Below, one piece after another: positions 17,141 through 25,532 of a stretch of 50,357 bases of DNA. Made by a program: the position numbers and the translations under genes. How positions within the stretch are numbered: the stretch's first letter is position 1; every line of letters starts with the position of its first letter. The stretch is taken from contig CAKPGM010000013.1 in the NCBI GenBank assembly GCA_934154805.1, positions 1 through 50,357 of the forward strand, written 5' to 3'. The notes under the pieces are model-generated. The model did not search any database and was not told where the DNA came from. It was given only the letters and a program-made list of their open reading frames with translations. Origin of the DNA: an uncultured Clostridia bacterium (lineage in GTDB: Bacteria; Bacillota; Clostridia; TANB77; CAG-508).

Positions 17141-18261
17141 TTATTTCACCATCTTTGCTTCTTCTATTTCTTCATCAGTTGCATTAACATATTTCTTTAT
17201 AAATTCAATTTTTAAATTATCATGCATCATTCTCTTAATTACTTCTATTTTTGTTTCTTTTGCTCCTTCGATTTTTCCGAATCTTTTTGCCTTCTTTTCT
17301 TCCGTTTTTCTTCTCCCTTTGCTACGCCCTCGTACCAATAATCTACTAATGCTTGTCCAAATCTCATACTATCTTCCTCCTCATCTTTATTTATTTTTTC
17401 TAGCAGTTCTTCTGCTAAGTTTTTATCTATTTCTCTTATTATATTTGTTATGTATATGCTTATTCTCTCTTTTTCGTCTTCTGTAAATCTACATTTTTCT
17501 ATTTCCTTAATGCTTTTTTCTATATTGGTGTTGTTCTTTTCCATTAACAACATTTTTGGTAATGCTCCCTCTGCATCTAACAGTTCCTCATCACTATATG
17601 TATTTATATCTACAAGATTATAGTTTCCTATCGACGGTAAGGTAATTTCTGGTATTTTTGCTTGTATATCTTCTAGTGACTTTGATACTTTCCATTTTCC
17701 TTCTCCTGTATATAATACTATTGGTATTACTCTTGGAATTTCATAGTTTTTCTCTTTTTTTGCTAAGTCTAGTGCTTCTCTCATTATTTCTATACTATAT
17801 TCTGCTATTCTTACTGGCATCATTTTATCTTGTTTACTTTGATGCTCTATTAAGTAGTATATTCCTTTATTCTTTAAGTCTTTATATACAATATCTGATT
17901 CTTTATTCTTGTACAATTTTGTTACAAAGCTACTTTTGTATTGTTCTATTTCAATTGCTTTTATAAAATCTTTCTTTTTTAGTGCTAGATTTATTAGGTT
18001 TGCTGCCTCTTGTGAATTTGAAAGCATTAATCTTACCGCTTTGTCGTGTGGATGATTTATTGTTTTATCATATGTTTCACTTTCTTCTTTTAATTGATCG
18101 TTTTCTAATTGCCCTTGATCTCTTTTTCTTCTATATTCTCTTTCATATTTTATTAAATGTTCTTTTATTTCTTTTACTGGTTCTTGTTCTATTATTCTAT
18201 CAATTATTTCATCAATTTCTTTCTGAGAAAGCCCTCTATTTTCTTTATTATTTTTATTCAT
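17141..18261 (-). pseudogene. Rpn-family PD-(D/E)XK nuclease / putative transposase, frame-broken near the 3' end
   Basis: The main frame runs from 18261 to a stop at 17245 (338 aa). It has the Rpn/YhgA core: HDKAVRLML (72-80), ESDIVY with D123 and YLIEHQS with E139 and Q141, the expected PD-(D/E)XK residues. The usual conserved C-terminal segment (GKIEGAKETKIEVIKRMM, then NATDEEIEEAKMVK) lies in the -1 frame and ends at 17141. Adding one A to the A5 run in GAAGAAAAACGG would join the two frames. Rpn proteins promote RecA-independent recombination; this copy has an intact catalytic core. The second copy at the right edge breaks at the same tract, so slippage or a real ancestral lesion are both possible. 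RBS AAAGGA. Confidence 0.75.
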
Positions 18262-18275
18262 TCTATTCCTTTCTT

Positions 18276-18304
18276 ATTTTACCAAATAATTCTTTTATTT
18301 TCAA
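18276..18304 (-). promoter_or_regulatory. Candidate proximal promoter of the Rpn gene
   Basis: TTGAAA, 17 bp, TAAAAT on the minus strand. It would give a leader of only about 10 nt, just covering the ribosome site, so the distal promoter may be the real one. Confidence 0.4.
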
Positions 18305-18428
18305 CTATTTAGTAAAATATTTTGCATCTTTTTTATCTCTCTATTAATTATTTTTCTCTGGGAAGTTTCTAGATTTTAATTTTCTTTAGATAAAAAATAA
18401 ATTCGAATTTACTTATAATTATATTTGT

Positions 18429-18457
18429 ATTATACCCTGAAAGCATCTATTTGTCCA
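18429..18457 (-). promoter_or_regulatory. Candidate distal promoter of the Rpn gene
   Basis: TGGACA, 17 bp, TATAAT on the minus strand, about 165 bp upstream of the Rpn start. The gene-free stretch 18262-18614 otherwise holds only the terminator at 18542-18577 and A/T-rich sequence. Confidence 0.5.
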
Positions 18458-18541
18458 GCAAAATCGTATGTCAAAGTTCGACAATAATATTATGTACTAT
18501 TTTATTGCTTTTGTTCTTTTATAAATATACATTAATAAACA

Positions 18542-18577
18542 AAGATAGAGCCAATAATTATTTATTAACTCTATCTT
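18542..18577 (-). terminator. Terminator of the third pilin-like gene
   Basis: AAGATAGAG / CTCTATCTT with an 18-nt A/T-rich loop, followed on the minus strand by a short T-rich tract. It lies about 38 bp after the stop codon. Confidence 0.6.
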
Positions 18578-18614
18578 ATCTTTCACTTTCAATAGTGCAT
18601 TCTATCGTGCAAAT

Positions 18615-19484
18615 TTAGTTTCCTTTTGTTTTTTTTGTATTATCAGTTCCTTTTGTTGCAATTATTTCATCAAGAATCGTTGATTTTCCTGTAACAACTA
18701 ATCCTGTTCCTTCTGTTGCAGCTCCTCCAAAACCGGCTCCTGCAAAACATCCTCTATATGTTGATGGATTTGCATTAATTTCTATTGTTCCTTGTAGTTT
18801 CGGACAATCAAAAAATGTATAATCCATATTATCTACACCTTCTGGAATTGTCGACGCCTGCTTTATATTTGTATAACTGAAGGCCCATTGCAAATTAGTA
18901 ACTGTTGATGGTATCTCAGGTGCTATAGTTAATGCTCTACAAAAACAAAAAGTATTACTCATATCTGTTACTGTATAAAATTCTGTTTCTCCTTCTAGTT
19001 TTATGTATTGTGGAACAGTTCCTATAATTTTGCCATCAATAATATCCGAATTTTGATATCCCATTGCTGTAGGCCCTGAGGATGTAAAACTATTAAGAAT
19101 TATCTCTTTATTATTTTCACTTCTATAAATCCACAAATCTAGGTTTACTGGTTTTCCATCAGTTCCTATTCCAATATCTCCATTTGTATCTGATTGATCT
19201 GGATGTTTATATTTGTCTGGATTTTTTTGTGCCTCATCTAGAATCTTTTCCCAGTTTATTTCTCCCACAGCATCATCTATAAAATCTGATATATTCTCTA
19301 AGTCTGCCTGTTCGTTTGCTCTTGCCTGCCCATATTCTCTTTTTGCATCTTTTGATTTTTGGATTATTCCATTGTTATCTAGTATCAAGCTTATGCTCAC
19401 TCCTGCTAGTATTAAAAGCACTACAATTGTTACTACTAATGCGATTAGTGTAATTCCTCTTTTATTTTTCAATTTTTGATTCAT
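18615..19484 (-). CDS. Pilin-like N-terminus with LRR/BspA-like C-terminal region
   Basis: This 289-aa protein starts at the ATG at 19484 (RBS AGAGGAAAA); an in-frame ATG at 19559 falls inside the predicted promoter and is rejected. MNQKLKNKRG and ITLIALVVTIVVLLILAG form the prepilin-like signal without Glu5, nearly identical to the gene at 15852-16796 up to about residue 62. The C-terminal part (about 110-260) has weak leucine-rich character: GTVPQYIKLEGETEFYTVTD, then units centred on MSNTFCFCRAL, LQWAFSYTN and MDYTFFDCPKLQGTI. These recall BspA/DUF285-like repeats that count off cells of a solenoid. The tail is Lys/Thr-rich. It is monocistronic. Surface display is inferred; the ligand is unknown. 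Confidence 0.75.
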   Translation of the reverse strand: MNQKLKNKRGITLIALVVTIVVLLILAGVSISLILDNNGIIQKSKDAKREYGQARANEQADLENISDFIDDAVGEINWEKILDEAQKNPDKYKHPDQSDTNGDIGIGTDGKPVNLDLWIYRSENNKEIILNSFTSSGPTAMGYQNSDIIDGKIIGTVPQYIKLEGETEFYTVTDMSNTFCFCRALTIAPEIPSTVTNLQWAFSYTNIKQASTIPEGVDNMDYTFFDCPKLQGTIEINANPSTYRGCFAGAGFGGAATEGTGLVVTGKSTILDEIIATKGTDNTKKTKGN

Positions 19485-19547
19485 CTTTTTTCCTCTCTTT
19501 CTTTGGTGTTTTAGTGTTCCTTTTACACTTCTTTTTAGTATATTATC

Positions 19548-19576
19548 ATTATAAAACATTATGTTTTATAAATCAA
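19548..19576 (-). promoter_or_regulatory. Promoter of the third pilin-like gene
   Basis: TTGATT, 17 bp, TATAAT on the minus strand. The spacer and flanks (AAAACATTATGTTTT) are conserved with the promoter at 16852-16880. Confidence 0.7.
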
Positions 19577-19586
19577 TGTTATTTAG

Positions 19587-19771
19587 TTTTTATTAAATAT
19601 GTTATTTAATAAAAAATCTTAGAGGCTAAACTCTTTTGACCTCTAAGTTTTTATTGTTTATAAGTATTTGTTATTTTTATAATTCTTTGTTTTATACTAT
19701 TGACTTTTTTCTTGTGGTTGTGCTATATATAAAGATAGTTAGTTTTAATTAAATAACATATTTAATTAAAA
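19587..19771. repeat. 185-bp element with palindromic inverted ends, copy B
   Basis: The left end 19587-19615 and right end 19743-19771 are perfect palindromes (13-bp arms, 3-bp centre) and inverted copies of one another; the 19-nt core ATTAAATAACATATTTAAT matches at all positions. Inside are a CTTAGAGG / CCTCTAAG hairpin (about 19618-19650) and the conserved block 19675-19742 shared with copy A, including TTGACT, 18 bp, TATATA on the plus strand. It starts 10 bp beyond the pilin-like promoter. Confidence 0.6.
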
Positions 19772-19803
19772 TTTCTTACGACTTTAAATATATAATCATA
19801 AAA

Positions 19804-19836
19804 ATACACTTAACAGGATTCTCCTATTAAGTGTAT
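19804..19836 (-). terminator. Terminator of the small Cys-rich membrane protein gene
   Basis: ATACACTTAA / TTAAGTGTAT outer stem plus an inner AGGA/TCCT-type stem, followed on the minus strand by a T-run. It lies 7 bp after the stop codon. Confidence 0.75.
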
Positions 19837-19842
19837 TTGATT

Positions 19843-20091
19843 TTAACAATCTTTGTGCTTTTTACAAAGTAGAAGTATGATAGTTAATATGAAAAGAACT
19901 CCAAAAGTTATTGCTAATACTATAACTGCAGCTAATGCTTCTAATACGGCTGTTGCTATTTCTGCTCCAATTATTACTCCAATTATTCCTGCAAATAATA
20001 CTCCCAATATTACGGCAATTATACATAAACAATTTGGTCTTTTGCATCTTTTCTTTGCTTCACAGCAATAACTATATTCTTGTGGCTCCAT
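19843..20091 (-). CDS. Small Cys-rich double-membrane-helix protein, unknown function
   Basis: This 82-aa protein starts at the ATG at 20091, which has a perfect GGAGGTGA ribosome site 8 nt upstream. The ATG at 20106 sits in front of that site and is rejected. The N-terminal 23 residues are hydrophilic and Cys-rich (YSYCCEAKKRCKRPNCLC). The rest is strongly hydrophobic and could form two membrane helices (about 23-45 and 48-74), ending CKKHKDC. I do not recognise the family. The Cys clusters at both ends would lie on the same side of the membrane if there are two helices, which could suit metal or thiol chemistry; that is speculation. It has its own terminator and a palindrome in its leader. 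Confidence 0.65.
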   Translation of the reverse strand: MEPQEYSYCCEAKKRCKRPNCLCIIAVILGVLFAGIIGVIIGAEIATAVLEALAAVIVLAITFGVLFILTIILLLCKKHKDC

Positions 20092-20104
20092 AAAAGTCAC
20101 CTCC

Positions 20105-20129
20105 ATATAACATCTTTCTGATGTTATAT
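20105..20129. promoter_or_regulatory. Palindrome in the leader of the small Cys-rich gene
   Basis: Perfect ATATAACATC / GATGTTATAT with a 5-nt centre, immediately upstream of the ribosome site. On the minus strand a TATAAT overlaps its upstream edge, so it could be an operator or an RNA hairpin affecting translation. Confidence 0.5.
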
Positions 20130-20175
20130 TATATAATATGCTATTTTTTCGACATTGTTCTACTTTTTTCTCATA

Positions 20176-21855
20176 TTATAGATTTTCTTTTATAAGTGTC
20201 CAAACACTATCTATCTCTTGTCCTTTTCTCCAGAAAGCTCCACCTGCTAAATTATATTTTTTTACTAATTCTAGTTTATATTTTAGAGATTGCTCATCTT
20301 CCATCCATACTTTATATGATTTTCCATTTTTCTCGTATTCTGCAAGGTTTTGTTTTAATGAGTCATCCCAAGTTATTTTAGCATCAGCTGGAATTAATGT
20401 TGCTTGTGATTTCATATCAACAGCACTACTTGATAATCCTCCATTTGTAACATTCCAAACTCTTGTGTAGAATGGCATTGCAAGTATTATTTTTTCTGGT
20501 TTTACTCCTTCTTGTCCTAAGAATTTTTTAATATTTGCTTCTACCCAATCACATCCCGCTACAGTTCCTGCTTCACTTGAAGAATTATTATGTTGGTCAT
20601 ATGCCATAAATATTATATAATCTGCAACATCACCTATTACATTTCTATTAAAGCATAAAGACCAGTCCGGTGATCCATCAGGGGCAGTTACATCTACTGA
20701 TAATACTTTTCCTAATTCTTTTAAACGAGGAGCTAATTCTATAACTAATCTAGTGTAGGCATCTTTATCTGCTTCATACATATTTTCAAAGTCTAGATTT
20801 ATTCCATCTAGATTGTACATTTCTACCGCTGCTAATATGCTATTTATTAGTCTTTCTCTTGATTTATAGTCATTTAATATTGAAGATGTAAAGTCTTTTT
20901 CTTCTTTATTAGTTGCTTCATTTGCAATCCAAGGCCATACTTTATATCCATTGCTATGAGCCCAGTTTATATAGTTTTGACCTGCTTGTCCAACATTTGC
21001 TACTATTGCTCCTTTTTCTGAAGTAGCTAGTGAGAAGAATGTTGGTGCAACTACATTTATTCCATCTATTTTTTCTGTTCTTTGTGGTGCTTTTCCATAT
21101 TTAGAAAAGTACTCCCATACCAAGCTTACGTTTCCTTGAATTTGTTTTTCTATTGTAAAGTTATCTCTTATTTTTTTTGTATTTGCAAGTGTTGATGTTT
21201 TTACATATCCAATTTTTCCATTTTCAGTTGTTATTTTCGTCCAACCACTTTCTTCATCAGTTTTTTTCGGAATAATTGTTACATTATCTCCTTTTTCTAT
21301 TTTATCAACTGTTTTAGAAAGTACTGTTGGTTTGCTCTTTACAGAATTGTTTTTGCTACTGTTGGCATATGTTAATTCTCTATCTAATGAAACTAAAACT
21401 ACAGTATCTGTATTTTTTACATATGTAGTTTCCACATTATATACACTTTCGCTTATTTCTGAAAAAGGTAAATAGAATTGTTCTCCTATTTTTTTAGCGG
21501 GAGCTACTAAATCGACTGTTGCTCCATTTATAGTAGATTTGTTTTCGTTTAGTTTTAAAGTTGCTACTTTTGTTTCTGTTGTTGTTATAATTTGATCATA
21601 TTTGTTGTCATAGAATATATGGTCATCAAAGAAATTTGCTATATCTTTTGTAGAAATATACACAACTCCATTTTCTACTACTACATCATTTTTTAAGTCT
21701 TTAGTAGTATTACTATTATTAATTACTAAATTTGTTTTTCCTATTATTTCATCTTTTTTATAATTTGTCGCAGTTTTCAATACAAATATTACTGCAATTG
21801 CAAGTATTATTACTACTATCAACTTGTATAAATAAAACTTTTTTTCTTTAGCCAT
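20176..21855 (-). CDS. Membrane-anchored GH18 glycosidase with copper-amine-oxidase-like and SH3 domains
   Basis: This 559-aa protein has an N-terminal signal-anchor helix (about 10-27). A stalk domain of the copper amine oxidase N-terminal type (about 45-160) is followed by a bacterial SH3 domain (about 175-225, GWTKITTENGKIGYVKTS). The GH18 barrel spans about 240-559. The catalytic motif LDGINLDFE is intact, with Glu357 as the acid. Relatives such as SleL/YaaH-type enzymes cut N-acetylglucosamine bonds in peptidoglycan or spore cortex; that substrate is inferred. Start 21855 (MAKEKKF) is preferred; an ATG at 21867 abuts the AAGGA site too closely. It is the last gene of the glycolytic operon, 29 nt after the immunity gene. 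Confidence 0.85.
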   Translation of the reverse strand: MAKEKKFYLYKLIVVIILAIAVIFVLKTATNYKKDEIIGKTNLVINNSNTTKDLKNDVVVENGVVYISTKDIANFFDDHIFYDNKYDQIITTTETKVATLKLNENKSTINGATVDLVAPAKKIGEQFYLPFSEISESVYNVETTYVKNTDTVVLVSLDRELTYANSSKNNSVKSKPTVLSKTVDKIEKGDNVTIIPKKTDEESGWTKITTENGKIGYVKTSTLANTKKIRDNFTIEKQIQGNVSLVWEYFSKYGKAPQRTEKIDGINVVAPTFFSLATSEKGAIVANVGQAGQNYINWAHSNGYKVWPWIANEATNKEEKDFTSSILNDYKSRERLINSILAAVEMYNLDGINLDFENMYEADKDAYTRLVIELAPRLKELGKVLSVDVTAPDGSPDWSLCFNRNVIGDVADYIIFMAYDQHNNSSSEAGTVAGCDWVEANIKKFLGQEGVKPEKIILAMPFYTRVWNVTNGGLSSSAVDMKSQATLIPADAKITWDDSLKQNLAEYEKNGKSYKVWMEDEQSLKYKLELVKKYNLAGGAFWRKGQEIDSVWTLIKENL

Positions 21856-21884
21856 TTTGGGTACCATTCCTTTTTATTTTATTA

Positions 21885-22574
21885 CTACTTTGAGTATTTT
21901 AATAATTGATTTCTAATAACTATTTCTTTCTCTGTTTGCTCTTCCTTAGGTGTCTCTTTTTTTATTTCATCAATATTTATGTATTCTTCCTTATTTATAT
22001 CATACTGGATGCTGTTGTGTAAATGCTGTTGATAAAAACTTTCTGAATATTCTTTTATTTGATGTAATCCTTGTTGTTCTTCTGCTAAATACTCAGCAAT
22101 TAATGTTCTTTGCTCTTTATTAAATTTTTCCATTGGATATTCTAAATATTTATATTGCCAAATTGCCATTCTGTCATCACTTGTGAACTTAGAGCTTCTT
22201 AAATGATCATTGTTATATTCGACTATGAAACTAGTATCTTTTACTATTATAGTTACATTACTCCAATCAAAATTTTCATACTTTATACAGCTTTTTCTAA
22301 GTTTTTTTATTATTTCGAACAACCTATTTGCAAGTTTTAAATATTCATTTTCATCTATATTGAATTTTTGTGGTACTTGATATACATTTATCGGATTTTT
22401 CTTTAGTAGGCTCTTAGGAAAATAATAGAAAAACATTTCCCCTGTTTCTCTATTATTTCCTCTTTGCACTACACTCGCATACAAATATATACTCTCCCAT
22501 TTTTCTGGTATCATATAAAATAATTCTTTTCTTATTCTCTCATATAATCCCTTTATATTAGAGTTTTCTGACAT
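21885..22574 (-). CDS. YezG-type immunity protein (DUF600 family)
   Basis: This 229-aa soluble protein resembles YezG/DUF600 antitoxins, which neutralise LXG-type polymorphic toxins. Recognisable stretches are MIPEKWESIYLYASVV (about 21-36), EMFFYYFPKS (46-55), VPQKFNIDENEYLKL and DDRMAIWQYKYLEYP (134-148). The family is usually about 150-170 aa; here about 60 extra charged residues follow at the C-terminus (KKETPKEEQTEKE). No toxin gene is present in the window. The gene starts 11 nt after gpmI and so is embedded in the glycolytic transcript. It may be an orphan immunity gene against neighbours' toxins; that is inference. Confidence 0.7.
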   Translation of the reverse strand: MSENSNIKGLYERIRKELFYMIPEKWESIYLYASVVQRGNNRETGEMFFYYFPKSLLKKNPINVYQVPQKFNIDENEYLKLANRLFEIIKKLRKSCIKYENFDWSNVTIIVKDTSFIVEYNNDHLRSSKFTSDDRMAIWQYKYLEYPMEKFNKEQRTLIAEYLAEEQQGLHQIKEYSESFYQQHLHNSIQYDINKEEYINIDEIKKETPKEEQTEKEIVIRNQLLKYSK

Positions 22575-22585
22575 ATTTATCCCTC

Positions 22586-24118
22586 TTATTTTTCTATTAT
22601 ACTTTCTCCTGTCATTTCTTCTGGTTTTTCAAATCCCATTATTTGTAACATTGTTGGTGCTAAATCTGATAATTTTCCTTCTCTTAGTTTTACATTATCT
22701 ATTCCTACTAATATTAATGGAACTTTGTTTGTTGTATGTGCTGTATGTGGTTCTCCTGTTTTGTAATCAATCATTTGCTCACAATTTCCATGGTCAGCAG
22801 TTATTATTAATACTCCATTTTGAGCATTGATTGCTTCAACTACTCTTCCAACACATCCATCTATTGTTTCAACTGCTTTTATTGCAGCTTCTAAACTTCC
22901 TGTATGTCCTACCATATCTGGATTTGCATAGTTTAGAATTATGCTATCATATTTTTTAGAGTTGATTGCTTCTAGTACTTTTTCAGTAACTTCTAAAGCA
23001 CTCATTTCAGGTTTCATATCATATGTTTCTACCTTTGGAGAAGGAATTAAAATTCTATCTTCACCTGGATATTGCTTTTCTTCTCCTCCATTAAAGAAGA
23101 AAGTTACATGCGCATATTTTTCTGTTTCGGCAATTCTAAGTTGTTTTAATCCTTGTTTGCTTATGAATTCTCCAAATGTATTTTTTAGCTGTTCTTTTTT
23201 GAATGCTATTTCTACATTTGGTAATGTCTCGTCATATGGTGTCATACATACAAAGAATAAATTTAAATCTTTTCTTGTTTCGAATTCGTTAAATTCTGGA
23301 TCTACTAAAGTTCTGGTTATCTCCCTTGCTCTGTCTGGTCTAAAGTTAAAGAATATTACAGAGTCATTTGGTCCTATTTTTGCAATTGGTTCTGTACCAT
23401 TACATATTACAGTTGGCTCGATAAATTCATCAAATACTTCTTTTTGATATGATGCTTCAACTGCTTGCATAGCTGATGTTGCAGTTAATCCTTTTCCATT
23501 TACTAATGCATCATATGATTTTTGTATTCTTTGCCATCTCTTATCTCTGTCCATACTATAGAATCTTCCTGATACTGTTGCAATCTTTCCAATTCCTTTT
23601 TCTTTCATTTTCTCTTCTAGTTGAGCAATATAAGTTTCTCCTGATGCTGGTGGAGTATCTCTTCCATCCATAAAGCAGTGTACATACACATCTTCAAAGT
23701 CTTTTCTTTTTGCAAATTCAAGTAATCCAAATAAATGACGAATATGACTATGAACTCCACCATCTGATAGAAGTCCCATTATATGCAATTTAGAATTATG
23801 TTTTTTACAGTTTTCTATTGCTTTATTGAATTCTGGTATACTGAAAAAATCTCCATCTTCTATTGATTTTGTGATTTTAGTTAACTCTTGATATACTATT
23901 CTTCCTGCTCCTATATTTGTATGTCCTACTTCAGAATTTCCCATTTGTCCTTCTGGTAATCCTACTGCTAAACCACTTGCATTCATTACTGTAGTTTTAC
24001 AAGTTTTCATTAGTTTATCTATATTAGGAGTTTTAGCTAGCTTTACAGCATTTCCTTGCTCATTTTCATTAATTCCAAAACCATCTAATATCATTAGCAT
24101 TGTTAATTTTTTATCCAT
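22586..24118 (-). CDS. gpmI: 2,3-bisphosphoglycerate-independent phosphoglycerate mutase
   Basis: This 510-aa manganese enzyme interconverts 3- and 2-phosphoglycerate. Family motifs are LMILDGFGI at the N-terminus, GNSEVGHTNIGAGR with the phospho-accepting Ser, CFMDGRDTPP, RFYSMDRDKRW and ADHGNCEQM near the C-terminus. Length is normal. RBS AAGAAGGAAA. It lies 26 nt after tpiA. Confidence 0.96.
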   Translation of the reverse strand: MDKKLTMLMILDGFGINENEQGNAVKLAKTPNIDKLMKTCKTTVMNASGLAVGLPEGQMGNSEVGHTNIGAGRIVYQELTKITKSIEDGDFFSIPEFNKAIENCKKHNSKLHIMGLLSDGGVHSHIRHLFGLLEFAKRKDFEDVYVHCFMDGRDTPPASGETYIAQLEEKMKEKGIGKIATVSGRFYSMDRDKRWQRIQKSYDALVNGKGLTATSAMQAVEASYQKEVFDEFIEPTVICNGTEPIAKIGPNDSVIFFNFRPDRAREITRTLVDPEFNEFETRKDLNLFFVCMTPYDETLPNVEIAFKKEQLKNTFGEFISKQGLKQLRIAETEKYAHVTFFFNGGEEKQYPGEDRILIPSPKVETYDMKPEMSALEVTEKVLEAINSKKYDSIILNYANPDMVGHTGSLEAAIKAVETIDGCVGRVVEAINAQNGVLIITADHGNCEQMIDYKTGEPHTAHTTNKVPLILVGIDNVKLREGKLSDLAPTMLQIMGFEKPEEMTGESIIEK

Positions 24119-24144
24119 TTTTATTTTCCTTCTTCCTCTAAAAT

Positions 24145-24897
24145 TTATTTGTCATAATTAATTATTTTCTCAAATTCGTCTAACTTCAAACTTGCTCCTC
24201 CAATTAGCGCTCCATCAATGTCAGAAGTTTCGAATAATTCTTTTGCATTTGAAGCTTTTACACTTCCACCATATAATATGATTATATTCTCTGAAATTTC
24301 TTCTCCATATAGTTCTTTTATTTTATTTCTTATTGCTTTTATGCTATTGTTAGCATCTTCCGAGGTTGCTGTTTTTCCAGTGCCTATTGCCCATATTGGT
24401 TCATATGCAATAATTATCTGTTTTGTTTGTTCTTCATTTAATCCTTCTAAGGCTAACTCTACTTGTTTTGTTATTATTTCTTCTGTCTTTCCCTGTTCTT
24501 TTTGTTCAAGAGTTTCGCCCACACAAACTATTGGTTTTAAATAATTTTGTAATGCTATTTTTATTTTCTGGTTCACTATTTCATCTGTTTCTGAAAAGTA
24601 TTGTCTTCTCTCAGAATGGCCTATTATTACATATTCTGTTTTTATTGAGCTTAGCATCTCTGCTGAAACTTCTCCTGTAAAAGCTCCTTTATCTGCCCAA
24701 TGCACATTTTGCGCTCCTATGTGTATATTTGTTTCTTGAGCAGTTAGTAATGAATAAAATAAATCTGTATATGGCACACACAAAATTACTGTATGTTCTG
24801 TTTTCGCAGCACAAGGTGTTAGTCCTGTTATAAAGTCAATCGCTTCGTTTGGAAGCATATTCATTTTCCAGTTTCCTGCTATTACTTTTTTTCTCAT
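24145..24897 (-). CDS. tpiA: Triosephosphate isomerase
   Basis: This 250-aa TIM-barrel enzyme interconverts dihydroxyacetone phosphate and glyceraldehyde 3-phosphate. Motifs: GNWKMN at the N-terminus, VIIGHSERRQYF (catalytic His), AYEPIWAIGTGKTAT (catalytic Glu and the flexible loop) and YGGSVKASN. Full length. RBS AAGGAAGGA. Confidence 0.97.
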   Translation of the reverse strand: MRKKVIAGNWKMNMLPNEAIDFITGLTPCAAKTEHTVILCVPYTDLFYSLLTAQETNIHIGAQNVHWADKGAFTGEVSAEMLSSIKTEYVIIGHSERRQYFSETDEIVNQKIKIALQNYLKPIVCVGETLEQKEQGKTEEIITKQVELALEGLNEEQTKQIIIAYEPIWAIGTGKTATSEDANNSIKAIRNKIKELYGEEISENIIILYGGSVKASNAKELFETSDIDGALIGGASLKLDEFEKIINYDK

Positions 24898-24927
24898 TAT
24901 TATTTATTCCTTCCTAAGGTATAATAT

Positions 24928-25527
24928 TTACCTCTCCACATCCTCTTCTTTAGTTTTTTCATATACGAATCCATCTAATTGTTCGAATAATCTAGCTGTT
25001 TCCTTAAGATATGGAATTCTTATATTTCCTTTATTTTCTCGTATTATTTGTTTAACTTCTTCATATGGTATCCATTCAACACTGCTTACTTCTTCTTCTT
25101 CTAATTCGAAATCTGTTTCTGGAATCTGTCTATTCAATTTTAAATAATACCAAGGAACTATATAATTTCCTTTTCTTCCATACTTTCTGAAGTCCATTCT
25201 TGCTGTTCCAACTTTTTGTATATTAGAAAATTCATTTTTTCTTATTGCTTTTTCCCCTAATTCTTCTATTATCTCTCTTGCTACCGCATGGCGCTCTATT
25301 TCTCTGCTTCTGACGTGTCCTGAACAAAGATCCAACATTCCTGCATCTTGTGTTTCTCCTCCACTTCGTCTTTGCATAAGCACCTCATTTTCGTTATTCA
25401 ATATCCAAATTTGGAATGCTTTTATTAGTTTTCCTTCTTTTATTGCTTCTTCTTTAGATAGTGTTTCTTGTGTTCTGACTCCGTTTTCGTCAAACACATC
25501 TACTAACTCTTCTGCCAAATAATTCAT
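24928..25527 (-). CDS. NUDIX hydrolase, isopentenyl-diphosphate-isomerase-like
   Basis: This 199-aa protein has an intact Nudix box, G-x5-E-x7-REIIEELG, in GHVRSREIERHAVAREIIEELG (written here as consensus: GHVRSR..E, then REIIEELG). The N-terminal EELVDVFDENG and RRSGG segments are typical of the YfcD/IPP-isomerase-like Nudix group. The substrate cannot be read from sequence. The ATG at 25527 abuts the AAAGG ribosome site; a TTG at 25518 (giving MAEELVDV) has better spacing and may be the true start. It is inserted between pgk and tpiA, with the pgk stop only 5 nt upstream, so translation is probably coupled. Confidence 0.85.
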   Translation of the reverse strand: MNYLAEELVDVFDENGVRTQETLSKEEAIKEGKLIKAFQIWILNNENEVLMQRRSGGETQDAGMLDLCSGHVRSREIERHAVAREIIEELGEKAIRKNEFSNIQKVGTARMDFRKYGRKGNYIVPWYYLKLNRQIPETDFELEEEEVSSVEWIPYEEVKQIIRENKGNIRIPYLKETARLFEQLDGFVYEKTKEEDVER

Positions 25528-25532
25528 CCTTT

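Noticed and set aside
17141..17338. An independent 65-aa gene starting at a TTG at 17338
   Set aside because: Its only recognisable part is the C-terminus of the Rpn protein in another frame, and no ribosome site precedes the TTG.
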